Shown here piece by piece: positions 47,925-58,633 of a DNA stretch of 64,000 nt. The stretch covers positions 746,001-810,000 of the forward strand of contig OX485803.1 in NCBI GenBank assembly GCA_950295325.1, given 5' to 3'. A model generated the notes under the pieces. That model saw nothing but the letters and a program-made list of their open reading frames with translations, was not told the DNA's origin and ran no database searches. Every line of letters starts with the position of its first letter. Position 1 is the first letter of the stretch. Both the position numbers and the translations under genes were made by a program. The stretch comes from Polytrichum commune (lineage: Eukaryota > Streptophyta > Polytrichopsida > Polytrichales > Polytrichaceae).

Positions 47925-49433
47925 CGGAGAGCGGCGATTTGGAGAGCGGAGAACTCCATTTGAGACATGAATTGAGAGGGGAAATGCACCTATAACCGTG
48001 AGATTATGGGTTTAGGGTATAGCTATTTTTAGAAAATTTTATGAGTTAGGGTCTCTATTACCGTGGAAATAGAACAACATTTCCCCATTTGAAACGTTTA
48101 CATATTTTTGAAACATATATATATTATAATAAAATACAAAATTAGGGCTTACATCACTATTACGTCATAAATACAATTACCAAACTTGTGTACTATAGTA
48201 CATATCACTGTAAATCAAATAAAAATTACTATATGAAGGAAACACGAAGGAGGTGTGTGAAAAGAATTCCCCACATATAGTCCACTCTATTAATGTTACA
48301 CCTATAAATGTTAACCCTTTCTAATTGTTAACTTTATTCTACTCCCCACATATTGCACACTTTTAAATTTGACTCTATATATGTTAACGAATGAAATGCA
48401 ACCATAAGTACTCTTTGGAAAGACTACGTTTGGCTACGTTTAGTTCTAGTGATGGAAGTGTAAGAATGGAGGCACATGAGAACTTCCATTAGAAGGTACA
48501 TGGAAACACGTTCATGTGGGTGTCCAAGTATGTGGGTTTGTTGGTGCAAATTGAGAAATATTTGCAAGTTGTGCATGCCCATGATTCATACTTCACCCAT
48601 GATTTCTAAACTTCATATTGAATAAAGTTTTGATTGGGTTTGCAATTTTATGAATGGTATTCTCTCACAAGGACTCTTCAAAAATGCTTATATTTATAAA
48701 TGTTAAGATTTGTATATTGGTCGATAAAACAATTTTATAATTGGTAACTGTTAACACCTTAATAAATGTTAACTATGATCGTTTCCCGAGGGTTAACATT
48801 TGAGGGTGAACATTATAGAAAGTGTTGTGTGGTGTGCAACTTAAGTATTATTGAGTATTTATGATTTAGTGAAACAAGGAGGAGGTGTGTGAGGCACCAA
48901 CTTTATATTTGAATGGGTGGATGCTACATTAGCGGTTAAGATTGTGAGAGGCATACCGTTTAGGGATACTTGAACTATACTTAAGGGCTAATCCACAAAC
49001 TAAAAATATTTACAATAATAATTGAAAAATGCAATGCGGGTTGACATTATGGGAATGAAATAAAGAAGAGCAAGTATGAGACTTGCGCCGGAAATCTAAA
49101 AGCCAAAAATAATACAATCCAATACAAAATGGAGTTCAAGGAATAAACTCATCCTCACTCTCCGAAGCACTTTGATCTATGTATCTAAGTACTATTGGAT
49201 CGTATCTCTCACGTGGACTAGAAGAGGCACTAGAGCTATGGGAGGAGTATTTGGCATAAGCTACTGCCATATCCTCGGCATAAGAAGGAAGTCGCATGGT
49301 AGGACTAGTCGGCGAGCCGAAGTATTGATCCATCAGACTGCACCAACAGAGGAGAAATTACGATTGTTAGAATACTTCCAATCAAATGCAACATACTCAA
49401 CATTAAGTTTAAGATGACAACAAACTTACTCAC
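47925..49433. other. AT-rich stretch 3' of the methyltransferase-like gene
   Basis: No domain recognised. A minus-strand frame at 49136-49333 (Ser-rich, ending ESEDEFIP) follows a CAG acceptor and could be the last exon of the neighbouring gene, but its phase does not match the preceding donor, so I do not include it. Confidence 0.4.
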
Positions 49434-49628
49434 ATAGATTAACTGCACCCTGTTGAGGGAGGGCATCGTCGTCGTCCTCGTCAAGGTCTACAACGTGAGT
49501 TGGATCGACCCCTAGAGACTCCGAGGCTGCGACCTGTATTGGGTGCAAAATTTCTTCGTACAATTCCTTGTCTCCCTCAAGTGCCACTATTGCCCTGTTA
49601 GTAGATTGTGCTGCAAGAACCGAGGCAC
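49434..49628 (-). CDS. Fusion gene block 6: end of methyltransferase-like domain
   Basis: Continues in phase from the DLTAGTG motif with ASVLAAQSTNRAIVALEGD and ELYEEILHP, matching the strand-helix unit after the SAM loop in N4/N6 amino-methyltransferases (motif X region). Acceptor TTTGTAG, donor GTGAGT. An acidic stretch (DLDEDDDD) follows. Confidence 0.65.
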
Positions 49629-49716
49629 CTACAAAGAGCAAAACAAATGAATTAGTAGAAGGTGATTGAATTGCCTAAGTCTAGAGGCATGGGAATGTTT
49701 CACAAATTACTCATAC

Positions 49717-50443
49717 CAGTTCCAGCAGTGAGGTCACATATAATCCCGCCTGGAGGGCTAAGGCCGCTGATTAGAAGTTGGAGCAGGGACACTGCCTTCT
49801 CTTTAGGGCCCCTCCAGAATGTGTCACCGTCGTTGCGCTTGAGTGCAGTATCAGAGGTGACAATATTGAAAAGAACGTCATCATTTACAAGGTCAACATC
49901 TTCAAATTTGTCACTGGAAGAAATAACAAACTCCTTGGGTGGCCTAAGCAAAGGTGTGGAGAAAGATCGAACCAACACGATTGCTTTGAATTTCAGAGTC
50001 TGGACATCAAACATAGGCCTCGAATTGTTAGCAATGTGATTGAAAGTATGAATGACTTCGAACTTGAAGAGTGGGAAATGGCTACAATTACTCACCCGCT
50101 TAGAGTTATGCATAGGGTGAGTGAGGTGTAGAGAATTAACGATGGTCCATTCCTCCTTGACCTCCAAGTTGTTGTTGTAGAGAAAGCTCAAGACCTCCTT
50201 CTTGATTTGCACACTGTCAGGATAAAATAAGAGGAGTGCGCCATCGTCGTGAAGATAGCCCTGACAAAAACCAATGGTGAACTTGATAAAGTTCTGAACC
50301 TGCTTATTCCAATTTGGAACTTGCCCCGGGAATTCAGAAACTCCTGGGACAGGCAAACCATCAGGATACGCTGCAATGACGAGGTCCACCGCAGCCTTAA
50401 GCAACACCTTGCCGGAGAAGAAGAATTCCCTGGATGCTCCAAC
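49717..50443 (-). CDS. Fusion gene block 5: methyltransferase-like domain
   Basis: Open throughout. Starts after TTTTTATTTTTAG with VGASREFFFSGKVLLKAAVD and LVIAAYPDGLP, at the place where active enzymes have a (D/N)PP(Y/F) catalytic motif. LLLFYPDS and FKAIVLVRSF look like core strands, then KEKAVSLLQLLISG and PPGGIICDLTAGTG, the SAM loop. The order catalytic motif before SAM motif is that of beta-class enzymes. The missing DPPY suggests an inactive or diverged enzyme. Confidence 0.65.
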
Positions 50444-52801
50444 CTAAAAATAAAAAACCCGTGAACGGCATATCTCGAGAGGGTGCCGTTAACGAAAAAT
50501 TTGATTTTCATTACTATATCAAGCATCCTAATATGACCATTAACCAAGAATTAAATGAACGTAGCGGGTCCACCTATATGACCAACCTCAAATTTCTAAC
50601 CATATTCGGTCATCCTAAACCTATTAGTGCATATCCAGGCCATATATGAGCACCAAAAAAATAAAAATAAAAGTCCCCCGAGGGGGGTGCTGTAAACGGC
50701 AACTCTCGGGGGCACCACATATTAACCTCAAAATCTTATATTTATGAGTGTATTATGCGTCCTAATATGACCATTAACCAAGCTTTAAATGACCGTAATG
50801 GGTCCGAATATATGACCAACCTGAAATTTCTAGCCATATTGACTTACCCTCAACCTTAGAGTGCATAAACAGGCCATATTCAAGCACCAAAAAAATCAAA
50901 AAAAAAACCCCTGAGGGGGGTGCCGTTAACGGCACCTCTCGGGGGCACCACATTATAACCTCACAATCTGATATTTATGAGTATATTATGCATCCTTACA
51001 TGACCTTCAACCAAGACCAAAATAAACTTAATGGGGTCCGAATATATGACCAACAAGCAATTTCTAGCCATATTGACTTACTCTCAACCTTAGAGTGCAT
51101 AAACATGCCATTTTCAAGCACCAAAAAAACCAAAAAAAATACCCCCGAGGGGGGTGCCGTTAATGGCACCTCTCGGGGGCACCACATTATAACCTCAAAA
51201 TCTGATATCTATGAGTATATTATGCATCCTTACATGACCTTCAACCAAGACCAAAATCAACTTAAGGGGGTCCGAATATATGACGCACCTGAAATTTATA
51301 GCCATATTGACTCATCCTCAACCTTACAGTGTGTAGAGAGGCCATTTTCAAGCACCAAAAAAATTTAAAAAAAAAGCCCCCGAGGGGGGTGCCGTTAACG
51401 GCACCTCTCGGGGGCACCACATTATAACCTCAAAATCTGATATTTATGAGTATATTATGCATCCTTATATGACCTACAACCAAGACCAACATCAACTTAA
51501 GGGGGTCCGAATATATGACCAACGAGCAATTTCTAGCCATATTGACTTACCCTCAACCTTAGAGTGCATAAACAAGCCATTTTCAAGCACCAAAAAAACC
51601 AAAAAAAAACCCCCGAGGGGGGTGCCGTTAACGGCACCTCTCGGGGGCACCACATTATAACCTCACAATCTGATATTTATGAGTATATTATGCATCCTTA
51701 TATGACCTTCAACCAAGACCAAAATAAACTTAATGAGGTCCGAATATATGACCAACGAGCAATTTCTAGCCATATTGACTTACCCTCAACCTTAGAGTTC
51801 ATAAACAAGCCATTTTCAAGCACCAAAAAAACCAAAAAAAAACCCCCGAGGGGGGTGCCGTTAACGGCACCTCTCGGGGGCACCACATTATAACCTCACA
51901 ATCTGATATTTATGAGTATATTATGCATCCTTATATGACCTTCAACCAAGACCAAAATAAACTTAATGGGGTCCGAATATATGACCAACGAGCAATTTCT
52001 AGTTATATTGACTTACTCTCAACCTTAGAGTGCATAAACATGCCATTTTCAAGCACCAAAAAAACCAAAAAAAAAGCCCCCGAGGGGGTGCCGTTAACGG
52101 CACCTCTCGGGGGCACCACATTATAACCTCAAAATCTGATATTTATGAGTATATTATGCATCCTTATATGACCTTCAACCAAGACCAAAATCAACGTAAG
52201 GGGGTCCGAATATATGACCAACCAGCAATTTCTAGCCATATTGACTTACCCTCAACCTAAGAGTGCATAAACAGGCCATATTCAAGCACCAGAAAAATAA
52301 AATAAAAAGCCCCCGAGGGGGGTGCCGTTAACGGTACCTCTCGGGGGCATCACATTATAACCTCAAAATCTGATATTTATGAGTATATTATGCATCCTTA
52401 TATGACCTTCAACCAAGACCAAAATCAACTTAAGGGGGTCCGAATATATGACCAACCAGCAATTTCTAGCCATATTGACTTACCCTCAACCTAAGAGTGC
52501 ATAAACAGGCCATATTCAAGCACCAGAAAAATAAAATAAAAAGCCCCCGAGGGGGGTGCCGTTAACGGCACCTCTCGGGGGCACCACATTATAACCTCAA
52601 AATCTGATATTTATGAGTATATTATGCATCCTTATATGACCTTCAACCAAGACCAAAATCAATTTAAGGGGGTCCGAATATATGACCAACCAGCAATTTC
52701 TAGCCATATTGACTTACCCTCAACCTAAGAGTGCATAAACAGGCCATTTTCAAGCACCAAAAGAATCAAAAAGAAAAGCCCCCGAGGGGGGTGCCGTTAA
52801 C
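50444..52801 (-). repeat. Tandem repeat, 233-235 bp units, filling an intron
   Basis: About ten units. Each contains GGTGCCGTTAACGGCACC, a perfect 18-bp palindrome, inside longer arms CCCCCGAG and CTCGGGGG, plus an A-rich run. GTTAAC positions include 51394, 51627, 51860, 52093, 52327, 52561 and 52796. The intron donor (GTTAAC, minus strand) is the centre of the last palindrome, and the acceptor TTTTTTATTTTTAG is the A-rich run of the first unit, so array and intron have the same ends. The open frames read by translation inside it are copies of one repeat and not genes. Confidence 0.85.
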
Positions 52802-53620
52802 CCGAGGAGAAGCAGAGGAGGAGTTGTATGCCTGGGATGAAGACATTGTCTTGACAGCAGGTGGGATGAATCTGATGGGATTGGATTCACCAGCAACTCC
52901 TAGGCGAATACGCTTTAGAGCAGGTTCCCGCGGAGTATGTGAGATAAGAGGGTCCGCAAGTGAATCAGGTTGATCACCGATATCCTCTGTTACTTGAATA
53001 TCTTCGTCCATTGGCTCCTCAACCACCTCAGCAGCCTTCCGCTTAGATACCCGAGGCCTACTCCCTGTAGTAGCTGTCTTGCTTTTGGAGGAGCCACCCA
53101 TAGGAGGTGTAGGAGACTATGAGACATGAACTGATGCGGCGGGAGAAGGTAAGAGAGGTTGGATGGAGTCCATGAGTGCGATGTCAAATGGAGGAGGCTT
53201 CTTGAACGGACAGTCCAAATACCATCCGCACTGTTGAAAACGGATTGGATCCCATGTCCTTATAATTGCAGTAGTGAACATGGAATCAGGGCTTTCGATA
53301 TCCATGTAGTTAGGGAAGAAAACGGGTACCTTAGAGATGGCCTTCCTCGGCAGGAGAACGTACCGAAAGTACCTGTACAGGACCCTGCGGACAGCTTGAA
53401 CGAAGAAAGGTTGCTTGTCCGGGGGGTTGTTCTTGTGAGCGCCGTTCTCTCCACCTAATTCAACAAAGAATGCAATCTCCCAAAGTTAACACCTCATAGC
53501 CTCCACGTAATCGAAAATAGTTAGGATCGGATCTTCGCCATGGGGATTGTAGTCAACAACTTCTCCAAGATCTGTGAGAACACCCGAGAAGAGCTCCTCA
53601 GCCTCCACCGCAATCTGATG
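52802..53620 (-). pseudogene. Fusion gene block 4: linker domain with two stops
   Basis: A 273-codon exon-like block, one frame throughout, between GCGCATAG and the array. Protein-like stretches include VLTDLGEVVDYNPHGEDPI, FFVQAVRRVLYRYFRYVLLP and FPNYMDIESPDSMFTTAI, then a Ser/Lys-rich tail with VSKRKAAEVVEEP. TAA at 53486-53488 and TAG at 53117-53119 interrupt it. No known domain recognised. Confidence 0.6.
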
Positions 53621-53719
53621 CTATGCGCAATTAGATATAGTATGAAAGGTTAAGGTTGATTTCCATAGCTCATTACTGGACATGCAAATGACAACATGAA
53701 CTTTGAGATGAATGCTCAC

Positions 53720-54132
53720 CTGCGCCCACCATGTTGCACGATTAAGCCATTCCGGGAACTTGGAGTCGGCGAAGGCAGTCTTGGGAAGCGATGCGCATCC
53801 CGGATTGCCGCAGAGGAGTTCCACCTCTGGAGCCACTTAACCATCATTCTTGAAGGCATCGTTGAAGTAGCTAGCATATACAATTTCTCTTGAAACATCT
53901 CAGGTTCATCAAACTTCTCATAATGAGCCTTCACTTCCTCTAGAAAAGCAGAAGTTAATTTGGGATCCGCGACAGGCAAATGCTTCCTGAGCTCCGCGAC
54001 AAGCTTATCCTCCACCTTCTTCACAGCTTTCCTAACCCATTCCTTTGCATTACGCTCCGTCCAATTGCTAGAATCTGGGTTCTTCATCTTGTACTTATCC
54101 TCAACGGCATGGGCAGCTTCTGCAATCTCTTG
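53720..54132 (-). pseudogene. Fusion gene block 3: helical domain with frameshift
   Basis: Begins after CCTATAG with EIAEAAHAVEDKYKMKNPD, then WVRKAVKKVEDKLVAELRKH. The protein-like reading moves to another frame after FQEKLY (ASYFNDAFKNDG, a TAA, then VELLCGNPGCASLP) and ends WLNRATWWAQ at a GTGAGC donor. A two-base insertion in the TATAT string near 53.88 kb would explain the shift. Confidence 0.55.
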
Positions 54133-54231
54133 CTATAGGTCAAACAAACAATACAATCAGCTACATGAATTGCATATGCATAATTCAAATGACACGATAA
54201 TATTAGAGGTTGAAATTATTTGGTAAAGGAC

Positions 54232-54417
54232 CGCATTGAGACCTTCAACAGTGAGGGTAAACCATGTGCGATATTTCTCAACCTGCTTCTTCCTTGCAGC
54301 CTCCAACATAGTTGGAGATACTAAACCCTCAAAGTAGGACAGTGGCTGGGGTGCTAGATTCTGTATGCGAAATAGCTTGTGAACTAGGTTCGTGGTGATG
54401 TGTGATTTTTTATTCTT
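54232..54417 (-). CDS. Fusion gene block 2: helical segment
   Basis: 62 codons in phase 0 after TTTTCCAAG: HITTNLVHKLFRIQNLAP and then LEAARKKQVEKYRTWFTL. A helical region after a ParB fold is expected in ParB proteins. The donor GTCCTT is weak. Confidence 0.5.
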
Positions 54418-54492
54418 CTTGGAAAACCAAAATATATATTAGAATGATGCATGACTAAAAGCAAAATTCAAAAGCAGGGTTTAGGATCTTAC

Positions 54493-55048
54493 CAATTAAC
54501 TTCGTGCAGAGCGGCTATCACGGATGGAACGCCTCCTCTAGGTTCAAGGATTACACCCTCAACACAGAAATGCCAATTAATATCATGAGTGTGAAATTGC
54601 TCAATGATAGGCATCCATGCTTGAAGCCGATGGTTCCCATCCCAAACCATGAACATATTATTAGAAAATATCTTCAAATCGTCATCTGCAAGAAGCTTCT
54701 TCTCAAATTCGTCATTCACCTCCTTCCACTCCGAAAACCACTTGGCAACCACATTGGGTGTCACGTCATTGGTGTGTCCATGGTGGTCCTCCAATGCCAC
54801 ATAAAAGAAACCACACCCCTCCATGTAGCCATCAATCATAAAATGAGTAGCAAGTTGAGATACATCATTTTTAAGAAACGGTCTCACAACAGGAAGAGGC
54901 ATCATGCGACAAAGAGGGATAAAGAGACGACCCTTTTGTTTTGGTTGCCATTTAAGTTTCTCAAGCCTAGATGCGGTTGGAACGCTCTCCTTAATGGCAA
55001 GGTCGTGAAGCTTGAATTTCAACTGTCCATCTGTAAGGCGGACTTCAT
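54493..55048 (-). CDS. Fusion gene block 1: ParB-like domain
   Basis: Open, about 185 codons, after a TTTGTTCAG acceptor. Contains IPLCRMMPLPVVRPF, VSQLATHFMIDGYMEGCGFF and VWDGNHRLQAWMPI, followed by VIAALHEVNW. This matches the ParB/Srx nuclease-like fold: a beta strand with P-x-x-x-R, a helix, G-x-x-x-P/F, a long insertion, then the D-G-x-H-R motif that binds nucleotide. The insertion (about 50 residues, KWFSEWKEVNDEF) is longer than in bacterial ParB. Strong donor GTAAGA. Confidence 0.62.
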
Positions 55049-55189
55049 CTGAACAAAGGTCTCAGCATCAAAATATATTAGAAGTGATAAGAACTTGTCC
55101 TTAACTCCAAACAATTGAACTAAAGCGCACTCCTAAACCTTAAAATCAGATCAATAACCAAAACCTGAAGCTTCATAATCAAACAAAGA

Positions 55190-55812
55190 AAAAAAACCCA
55201 TTGAGGGCCACCTGTAAGCGCAACGAGAAACCTCAAACCATATTCAGTCATACTAAGCCATACTCAGTTATCCTAATGTATAGAATACATAAACAGGCCA
55301 TATACAAGCAACAAAAAAATCAAAAAAAATACCCCCGAAGGGTGCCGTTCACGGCACCTCTCGGGGGCACCACATTACAACCTCAAAATCTGATATTTAT
55401 GAGTATATTGTGCATCCTTATATGACCTTCAACCAAGACCAAAATCAACTTAAGGGGGTCCGAATATATGACCAACCAGCAATTATTGGCCATATTGACT
55501 TACCCTCGGCATTAGAGTGCATAAACAGGCCATTTTCAAGCACCAAAAAAATAAAAAAATAAAACCCCCGAGGGGGGTGCCGTTAACGGCACCTCTCGGG
55601 GGCACCACATTACAAACTCAAAATCTGATATTTATGAGTATATTATGCATCCTTATATGACCTTCAACCAAGACCAAAACCAACTTAAGGGGGTCCGAAT
55701 ATATGACCAACGAGCAATTTCTAGCCATATTGACTTACCCTCAACCTTAGAGTACATAAACATGCCATTTTCAAGCACCAAAAAAATTAAAAAAAATGAC
55801 CCCCAAAGGGGG
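55190..55812 (-). repeat. Tandem repeat block 2 (same unit)
   Basis: About three units of the 233-235 bp repeat, the first diverged. Ends at GGGGG immediately before the solo LTR at 55813. Confidence 0.8.
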
Positions 55813-57602
55813 TGTGAGCCCAAAATGGTGCCCACATGTGGTGATTAATTCTTCGGAACCAATTTTAGTTTGACTTTGATGTGTTATGATTATTCACAAA
55901 ACATAATAAGAGTGAAGTGTGGTGTGGATTTAAGTTTAGGCATTAGAATGTGTTGTGTAGTTATTTCAAGGTTTGATTTCAATTAGAGGATGCCTTGATT
56001 ATGTGGGTGGGGAGTAAGGTGAAGCAAGGTGAGCTCCGCGGGTTAAATGCCCACTTTTGGATCCACTTTGTTAGTTTAGGAAGAAGGAAGCTTGGTGGAT
56101 GGGGATTCGTCCCTACTTTGGAGGAGAGGGTTAAAGGATTGTGATTGGAGGTGCTAATCCTCTCACCTTATCCTCACCTCTCTCTCCCTCTCCCCCTCTC
56201 TCCCTCTTTGCTACTTAAGGTGTTTTTTTTCTCATTTCCCTCTCTCTCCATCAAGCGCTCTCAAGGGAGCAAGCTCAAAAGAGCTTGAGCCACGTGTGTG
56301 TGACATTAGTTTTTAGTGGAGTTAATTAGTTAAGCTCCCTCTCTCAAGGCCTCCCAAGTGAGGGAGCTCTAGAGCTTAAGTTTGCATGTAGTGATTAGGT
56401 TATAGTTAGCTAGAGTAGTGTGTTAGATTAGCTCTTGACTTAGAAGCAAAAGAAAGAAAAGAAAAGAAGAATTTAGAAGACCTTGATTAGCGGATGGGAA
56501 GGGTTGTATTAGTAGTAGCCAAGTACTATAAGGTTAAGGAACTGATTGTTGGGCCTCAAAGCTAAGCAGCTGACTGTGGGGAGGTACCTCGGCTGGGCCT
56601 CCAACCGAGCCGTTGACTGCTGGAAGGCAAGGAGCGACTACTGGTAGCCAAGGCCAATGTAGAAGGAACTGATTGCTGGGCTTCAAGCTAAGCAGCTCCC
56701 TGTGGGAGGTAAGTAGCGACTGCTGGTAGCCAAGGCCTAAGGTTAAGGTACCTCGGCTGGGCCTCCAACCGAGCCGTTGACTGCTGGAAGGCAAGGAGCG
56801 ACTACTGGTAGCCAAGGCCAATGTTAAGGGACTGATTGCTGGCTTCAAGCTAAGCAGCGGACTGTAGAAGGAACTGATTGCTGGGCTTCAAGCTAAGCAG
56901 CTGCCTGTGGGAGGCAAGTAACGACTGCTGGTAGCCAAGGCCTAAGGTTAAGGTACCTCGGCTGGGCCTCCAACCGAGCCGTTGACTGCTGGAAGGCAAG
57001 GAGCGACTACTGGTAGCCAAGGCCTAAGGTTAAGGAGCTGATTGTTAGAAGGGACCTCGGCTGGGGTTTAAGTTAGTTAGTTAGCCCTAAGAATTTAGGC
57101 TACTAGGGGGGTGTAGTTAGGATAAATCCCTTGGGGGATTTCTAGACCATGCGAAATTCTTGCATGCCATCTTGGTTTTTAGGTAGAGTTGGATATATTA
57201 GAAAATAGAAGTGTGTGGGACTTTTAAATGTGTTGATGGTTACCCATTGAGGCAAGTGTTTTTAAACACTCATACTTTTTGGTTGGAATATATTACGTGC
57301 ACAATTAATGGAGACTGTGGAGGATCCTAGCAAGGACAAGATAAAGGAAGTAAAAATCAAGAAGTCTAGAGGGATCTCTTTAAGGGCATGTGTGGCCAAG
57401 GCCGCGGGTTGGACCCTCGAGAAATCGAATGCCGCTACGAGCAAGGATGCTCACAATAATAAAGCAAGTGAGTTAAGATGAAGTTAGGGCCTTGGACATG
57501 AGAGCCATATAGCCATTCACGTATTGGTATTAGGAACTGAATGTGATTCTCAAAGCCATCGCCCGGACTAGGACGCTTAAGGGTGGTGGATTTGGCCTCA
57601 CA
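55813..57602 (+). repeat. Solo LTR, 1790 bp, in the tandem repeat
   Basis: TGTGAGCCCAAAATGG to GGCCTCACA with GGGGG on both sides (55808-55812, 57603-57607). Same family edges as the gypsy LTR. Its middle (56.53-57.06 kb) is a tandem repeat of CTGCTGGTAGCCAAGGC and CTCGGCTGGGCCTCC strings. The flanks are not adjacent in the repeat unit: 20 bp of the palindrome core is missing. Confidence 0.85.
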
Positions 57603-58633
57603 GGGGGCACCACATTACAACCTCAAAATCTGATATTTATGAGTATATTGTGCATCCTTATATGACCTTCAACCAAGACCAAAATCAACTTAAGGGGGTC
57701 CGAGTATATGACCCACCTGCAATTATTGGCCATATTGACTTACCCTCAACATTACAGTGCATAAACAGGCCATTTTCAAGCACCGAAAAAATAAAATAAA
57801 AGACCCCCCAAGGGGGTGCCGTTAACGGCACCTCTCGGGGACACCACTTTATATCCTCACAATCTGAAGTTCACTCTCATATCAAGCGGCCTGTTATGTC
57901 CTTCAACTAAGACCAAAATGAACTTAGGGGGTCCGAGTATATGACCCACCTGCAATTTCTAGCCATATTGAGTCATCCTCAACCTTACAGTGTGTAGACA
58001 GGCCATTTTCAAGCACCAAAAAAATCAAACAAAAAACCCCCGAGGGGGGTGCCGTTAACGGCACCTCTCGGGGGCACCACTTTATATCCTCACAATCTGA
58101 TATTTATGAATACATTATGCATCCTTATATGACCTTCAACCAAGACTAAAATCAACTTAAGGGGGTCCGAGTATATGACCCACCTAAAATTTCTGGCCAT
58201 ATTGACTTACCCTCAACCTTAGAGTGCATAAATAGGCCATTTTCAAGCACCAAAAATATAAAATAAAAAGATCCCCAAAGGGGGTGCCGTTAACGCCACC
58301 TCTCGGGGGCACCACATTAGAACCTCAAAATCTGATATTTATGAGTATATTGTGCATCCTTATATGACCTTCAACCAAGACCAAAATCAACTTAAGGGGG
58401 TCCGAGTACATGACCCACCTGCAGTTATTGGCCATATTGACTTACCCTCAACATTAGAGTGCATAAACAGGCCATTTTCAAGCACCAAAAATATAAAAAA
58501 AAAACCCCCCAAGGTGGTGCCCTTAACGGCACCCCTCGGGGGCACCACATTATAACCTCAAAATCTGATATTTATGAGTATATTTTGCATCCTTATATGA
58601 CCTTCAACCAAGACCAAAATCAACTTAAGGGGG
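57603..58633 (-). repeat. Tandem repeat block 3 (same unit)
   Basis: Four to five units with the GTTAAC palindrome mostly intact, between the two solo LTRs. It ends CAACTTAAGGGGG. Confidence 0.85.

Larger units (their letters stand above)
49434..55048 (-). pseudogene. ParB-like/DNA-methyltransferase-like fusion gene, decayed
   Basis: Six coding blocks on the minus strand: 54493-55048, 54232-54417, 53720-54132, 52802-53620, 49717-50443 and 49434-49628. The first carries a ParB-type domain with DGNHRLQAW. The next two are helical. The fourth has a basic, NLS-like VSKRKAAEVVEEP and an acidic tract. The last two have the SAM-binding end of a beta-class amino-methyltransferase (PPGGIICDLTAGTG, then AIVALEGDKELYEE). 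Phases fit at most junctions, but there are breaks: a two-base shift and a TAA in block 3, TAA at 53486-53488 and TAG at 53117-53119 in block 4, and a phase mismatch after block 1. ParB-methylase fusions are common in phages and bacteria; in a plant this is unexpected. The 5' end is not found; the frame at 61623-61913 is a possible first exon. Confidence 0.6.

Noticed and set aside
49136-49333. Last exon of the ParB/methyltransferase gene
   Set aside because: It has a CAG acceptor and a Ser/acidic C-terminus, but the phase does not fit the GTGAGT donor at 49433; joining them gives an immediate stop.
50988-52260. Repeated open frames of 60-126 codons sharing one peptide
   Set aside because: They are translations of the 233-235 bp tandem repeat; frame and stops vary from unit to unit, with no start context or domain.
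50444-52801. CRISPR-like array (evenly spaced palindromes)
   Set aside because: The spacing is over 200 bp, the sequence between palindromes is also repeated, and the host is a plant. It is a tandem repeat.
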